Source: UKL13-2 sp043756275
GTDB taxonomy: Bacteria; Pseudomonadota; Gammaproteobacteria; Burkholderiales; Usitatibacteraceae
DNA length: 7,914 nucleotides
Assembly (NCBI GenBank): GCA_043756275.1
Contig: JAYURJ010000260.1
Location: forward strand, 1-7,914
Reading direction: 5' to 3'
The translations under genes were made by a program, and so were the position numbers. The notes beneath the pieces were generated by a model, which saw nothing but the letters and a program-made list of their open reading frames with translations, ran no database searches and was not told the origin of the DNA. The stretch's first letter is position 1. Every line of letters begins with the position of its first letter. This document shows, in pieces, positions 6,592 to 7,914 of this stretch.

Positions 6592-6873
6592 ATGTACTTC
6601 GTTTACCTCATCACGAATAAACCGTATGGCACGCTTTACGTTGGTGTCACTAGCGATCTGGTAAGGAGGATTTACGAACACCGGAGCGGCGCGGTTGAAG
6701 GATTTTCAAAGCAGCACGATTTGGGACATCTGGTTTGGTACGAAACGCATGGAGATGTGCTCGCAGCAATCGCACGGGAAAAATTGATTAAGAAATGGCA
6801 TCGCGATTGGAAGGTAAATTTGATTCAAACGAAAAATCCTGAATGGGATGATCTTTATGAAACGATTATTTAG
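6592..6873 (+). CDS. GIY-YIG family nuclease domain protein
   Basis: This is a stand-alone 93-residue GIY-YIG domain of the small YhbQ/COG2827-like class. The family's fold cuts DNA, but the natural substrates of these single-domain members are mostly unknown. The GIY position is VYL (residues 4-6) and the YIG position is YVG (16-18). GVTSDLVRRIYEHR follows (18-31) and carries the conserved Arg. A catalytic-type Glu63 lies in AIAREKLIKKW, and the C-terminus NPEWDDLY is typical. No DNA-binding domain is attached. I chose ATG 6592 because AGGTGG (6576-6581) lies about 10 nt upstream; a TTG at 6568 would add 8 residues. The gene is enclosed by two near-identical hairpin repeats and separates deoC from the dehydrogenase. 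Confidence 0.9.
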   Translation: MYFVYLITNKPYGTLYVGVTSDLVRRIYEHRSGAVEGFSKQHDLGHLVWYETHGDVLAAIAREKLIKKWHRDWKVNLIQTKNPEWDDLYETII

Positions 6874-6923
6874 CGTTGGAAAAAATGAGCAAACAAGGAA
6901 GCCGCGAAGACGGTAGAAAACTC

Positions 6924-6994
6924 TGTCTCCCCGGCGCAGGCCGGGGTCTAAGAAAAAAACGTTAAATTAGGCCCCGGCCTTCGCCGGGGAGACA
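6924..6994. repeat. Double-hairpin palindromic repeat, copy 2
   Basis: This is a second copy of the 71-bp double hairpin, with arms 6924-6951 and 6967-6994. The right arm is identical to the right arm of copy 1. The left arm differs from perfect pairing at two places: 6937 in the small loop, and 6947, which still allows a G·U pair. The 15-nt spacer differs from copy 1 at four positions. It lies 75 nt upstream of the aldehyde dehydrogenase start. Confidence 0.9.
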
Positions 6995-6996
6995 AT

Positions 6997-7003
6997 TCAA
7001 AAA
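6997..7003. repeat. Candidate target-site duplication, right copy
   Basis: TCAAAAA directly follows the right terminal inverted repeat and is identical to the left copy at 6439-6445. Confidence 0.5.
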
Positions 7004-7069
7004 GTATCGCGCAGAAAAATATTACCGCAGCGCGAAATAGAATCAGCCAAGCAACGAGACTGGAAAAAA

Positions 7070-7914
7070 ATGAAAGTCGCAGAACTCACCAAAACCCTCA
7101 CCTACGGCCCAGCCCCTGAAGCCGCTAAACCCGCTCTCGACTGGATCGCTGAGCACAACGCCAAATTCCAGCTTTTCATCAACAATGAGTGGAAAAATCC
7201 CTCGGGCAAAGAGTGGTTTGATTCGACCAATCCCGCGACAGGAAAAAAACTGGCAAGTGTTGCGCAAGCAACAACATCCGACGTAAACGCCGCCGTCAAA
7301 GCCGCCCGCAAAGCGTATCCATCATGGTCCGCCACGCCCGGCCACATTCGCGCCCGCTACCTGTACGCCATCGCGCGACAAATCCAGAAACACTCGCGTC
7401 TGTTTGCAGTGCTCGAAACGATGGACAACGGCAAGCCGATCCGCGAAACGCGTGACATCGACATTCCGCTGGTCGCCCGCCATTTTTATTACCACGCCGG
7501 TTGGGCGCAGTTGATGGACAAGGAATTGCCCGATCATCAATCGCTCGGTGTCATCGCGCAAATCATCCCGTGGAATTTTCCGTTGCTGATGCTTTCATGG
7601 AAAATCGCGCCCGCTATTGCGATGGGCAACACGGTTGTCTTGAAGCCTGCTGAATTCACCTCGCTCACCGCACTCCTATTCGCTGAAATTTGCGCCAGCG
7701 CCGGCCTGCCGCCGGGCGTGGTCAATATCATCACCGGTGACGGCCGCACCGGTGGCGCGATGGTTGACCATCCGGACGTGGACAAGATTGCTTTCACCGG
7801 CTCCACCGATGTCGGCCGCATCATCCGCAAAGCCACTGCTGGCACGCACAAAAAACTTTCCCTCGAACTCGGCGGTAAATCGCCGTTCATGGTGTTTGAT
7901 GACGCTGATCTCGA
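7070..7914 (+). CDS. Aldehyde dehydrogenase, N-terminal part (runs off the right edge)
   Basis: The first 281 residues of an NAD(P)-dependent aldehyde dehydrogenase are present, with no stop before the edge. Family landmarks are PWNFPLLM with the oxyanion Asn169, the cofactor-binding lysine in VLKPAE (K192), the FTGSTDVG nucleotide loop (242-249) and the general base Glu266 in LELGGKSP. The catalytic cysteine, expected about 34 residues further on, lies outside the window. The start ATG 7070 has a weak GGA 5 nt upstream. Placement after deoC suggests it oxidises the acetaldehyde released by DeoC, as in deoxyribose-catabolism clusters; substrate choice is inferred from context only. The intervening hairpin cassette may separate its transcription from deoC. 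Confidence 0.9.
   Translation, partial: MKVAELTKTLTYGPAPEAAKPALDWIAEHNAKFQLFINNEWKNPSGKEWFDSTNPATGKKLASVAQATTSDVNAAVKAARKAYPSWSATPGHIRARYLYAIARQIQKHSRLFAVLETMDNGKPIRETRDIDIPLVARHFYYHAGWAQLMDKELPDHQSLGVIAQIIPWNFPLLMLSWKIAPAIAMGNTVVLKPAEFTSLTALLFAEICASAGLPPGVVNIITGDGRTGGAMVDHPDVDKIAFTGSTDVGRIIRKATAGTHKKLSLELGGKSPFMVFDDADL

Larger units (their letters stand above)
6446..6996 (+). mobile_element. Candidate mobile cassette: GIY-YIG gene between double-hairpin repeats
   Basis: The unit is 551 bp and has a perfect 30-bp terminal inverted repeat: 6446-6475 is the reverse complement of 6967-6996, starting ATTGTCTCC. It is flanked by the 7-bp direct repeat TCAAAAA. Each end is a complete double hairpin of 71 bp, and the two end copies match at 65 of 71 positions in direct alignment. 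The only gene inside is a GIY-YIG nuclease; there is no transposase or RAYT gene. It sits between deoC and a dehydrogenase gene, and its removal with one 7-mer would leave a normal 77-nt spacer. The structure is seen directly; mobility is inference. Alternatively, two REP-type clusters may simply have accumulated around a resident gene. Confidence 0.6.

Noticed and set aside
6448..6994. CRISPR array
   Set aside because: There are only two large repeat copies with a gene between them, no regular spacers and no cas genes.

Overview
The window looks like chromosomal DNA of a betaproteobacterium. The evidence is the gene order pncC(cinA-type)–recA–recX, a RecA of betaproteobacterial type with a GDQLPGLQARLMSQALRKL stretch, a UgpC-type ABC ATPase, and a long-form DeoC next to an aldehyde dehydrogenase. 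The genus cannot be read from the sequence. All confident genes are on the + strand.

Positions 1-285 are intergenic and rich in repeats. They hold a GC-rich stretch with inverted and direct segments, then two 28-nt REP-like hairpin units in direct orientation just ahead of ugpC. Next come ugpC (286-1347), the ATPase of a glycerol-3-phosphate-type importer, and an overlapping two-domain GNAT acetyltransferase (1331-2137). A stand-alone NMN amidohydrolase, PncC (2214-2702), follows.

The DNA-repair block starts with an SOS (LexA) box overlapping the recA promoter (2741-2781), then recA (start at 2863) and a rho-independent terminator (3947-3991). Before recX (4632-5120) lie two small genes: an eight-cysteine, probably zinc-binding, 111-residue protein (4016-4351) and a solo 70-residue HicB-like protein (4395-4607) with no HicA partner. 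RecX modulates RecA, so these two genes sit inside a recombination cluster. Their roles are unknown.

Positions 5121-5438 hold only a doubtful minus-strand 49-residue ORF and the deoC promoter region. deoC (5439-6434) and an NAD(P)-type aldehyde dehydrogenase (7070 to the right edge, incomplete) look like a deoxyribose-catabolism pair: DeoC releases acetaldehyde and the dehydrogenase could oxidise it.

The most notable structure is between deoC and the dehydrogenase. A 551-bp unit (6446-6996) carries a small GIY-YIG nuclease gene with a double-hairpin repeat on each side. The outer ends form a perfect 30-bp terminal inverted repeat, abutted on both sides by the 7-bp direct repeat TCAAAAA. Removing the unit and one copy of the 7-mer leaves an ordinary 77-nt gap between deoC and the dehydrogenase gene. 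I read it as a candidate mobile palindromic cassette whose only gene is a GIY-YIG nuclease. Its 28-nt arms share length, stem position and tetraloop position with the REP-like units at the window start, with three compensatory base-pair changes. That points to related repeat families in this genome held together by structure.
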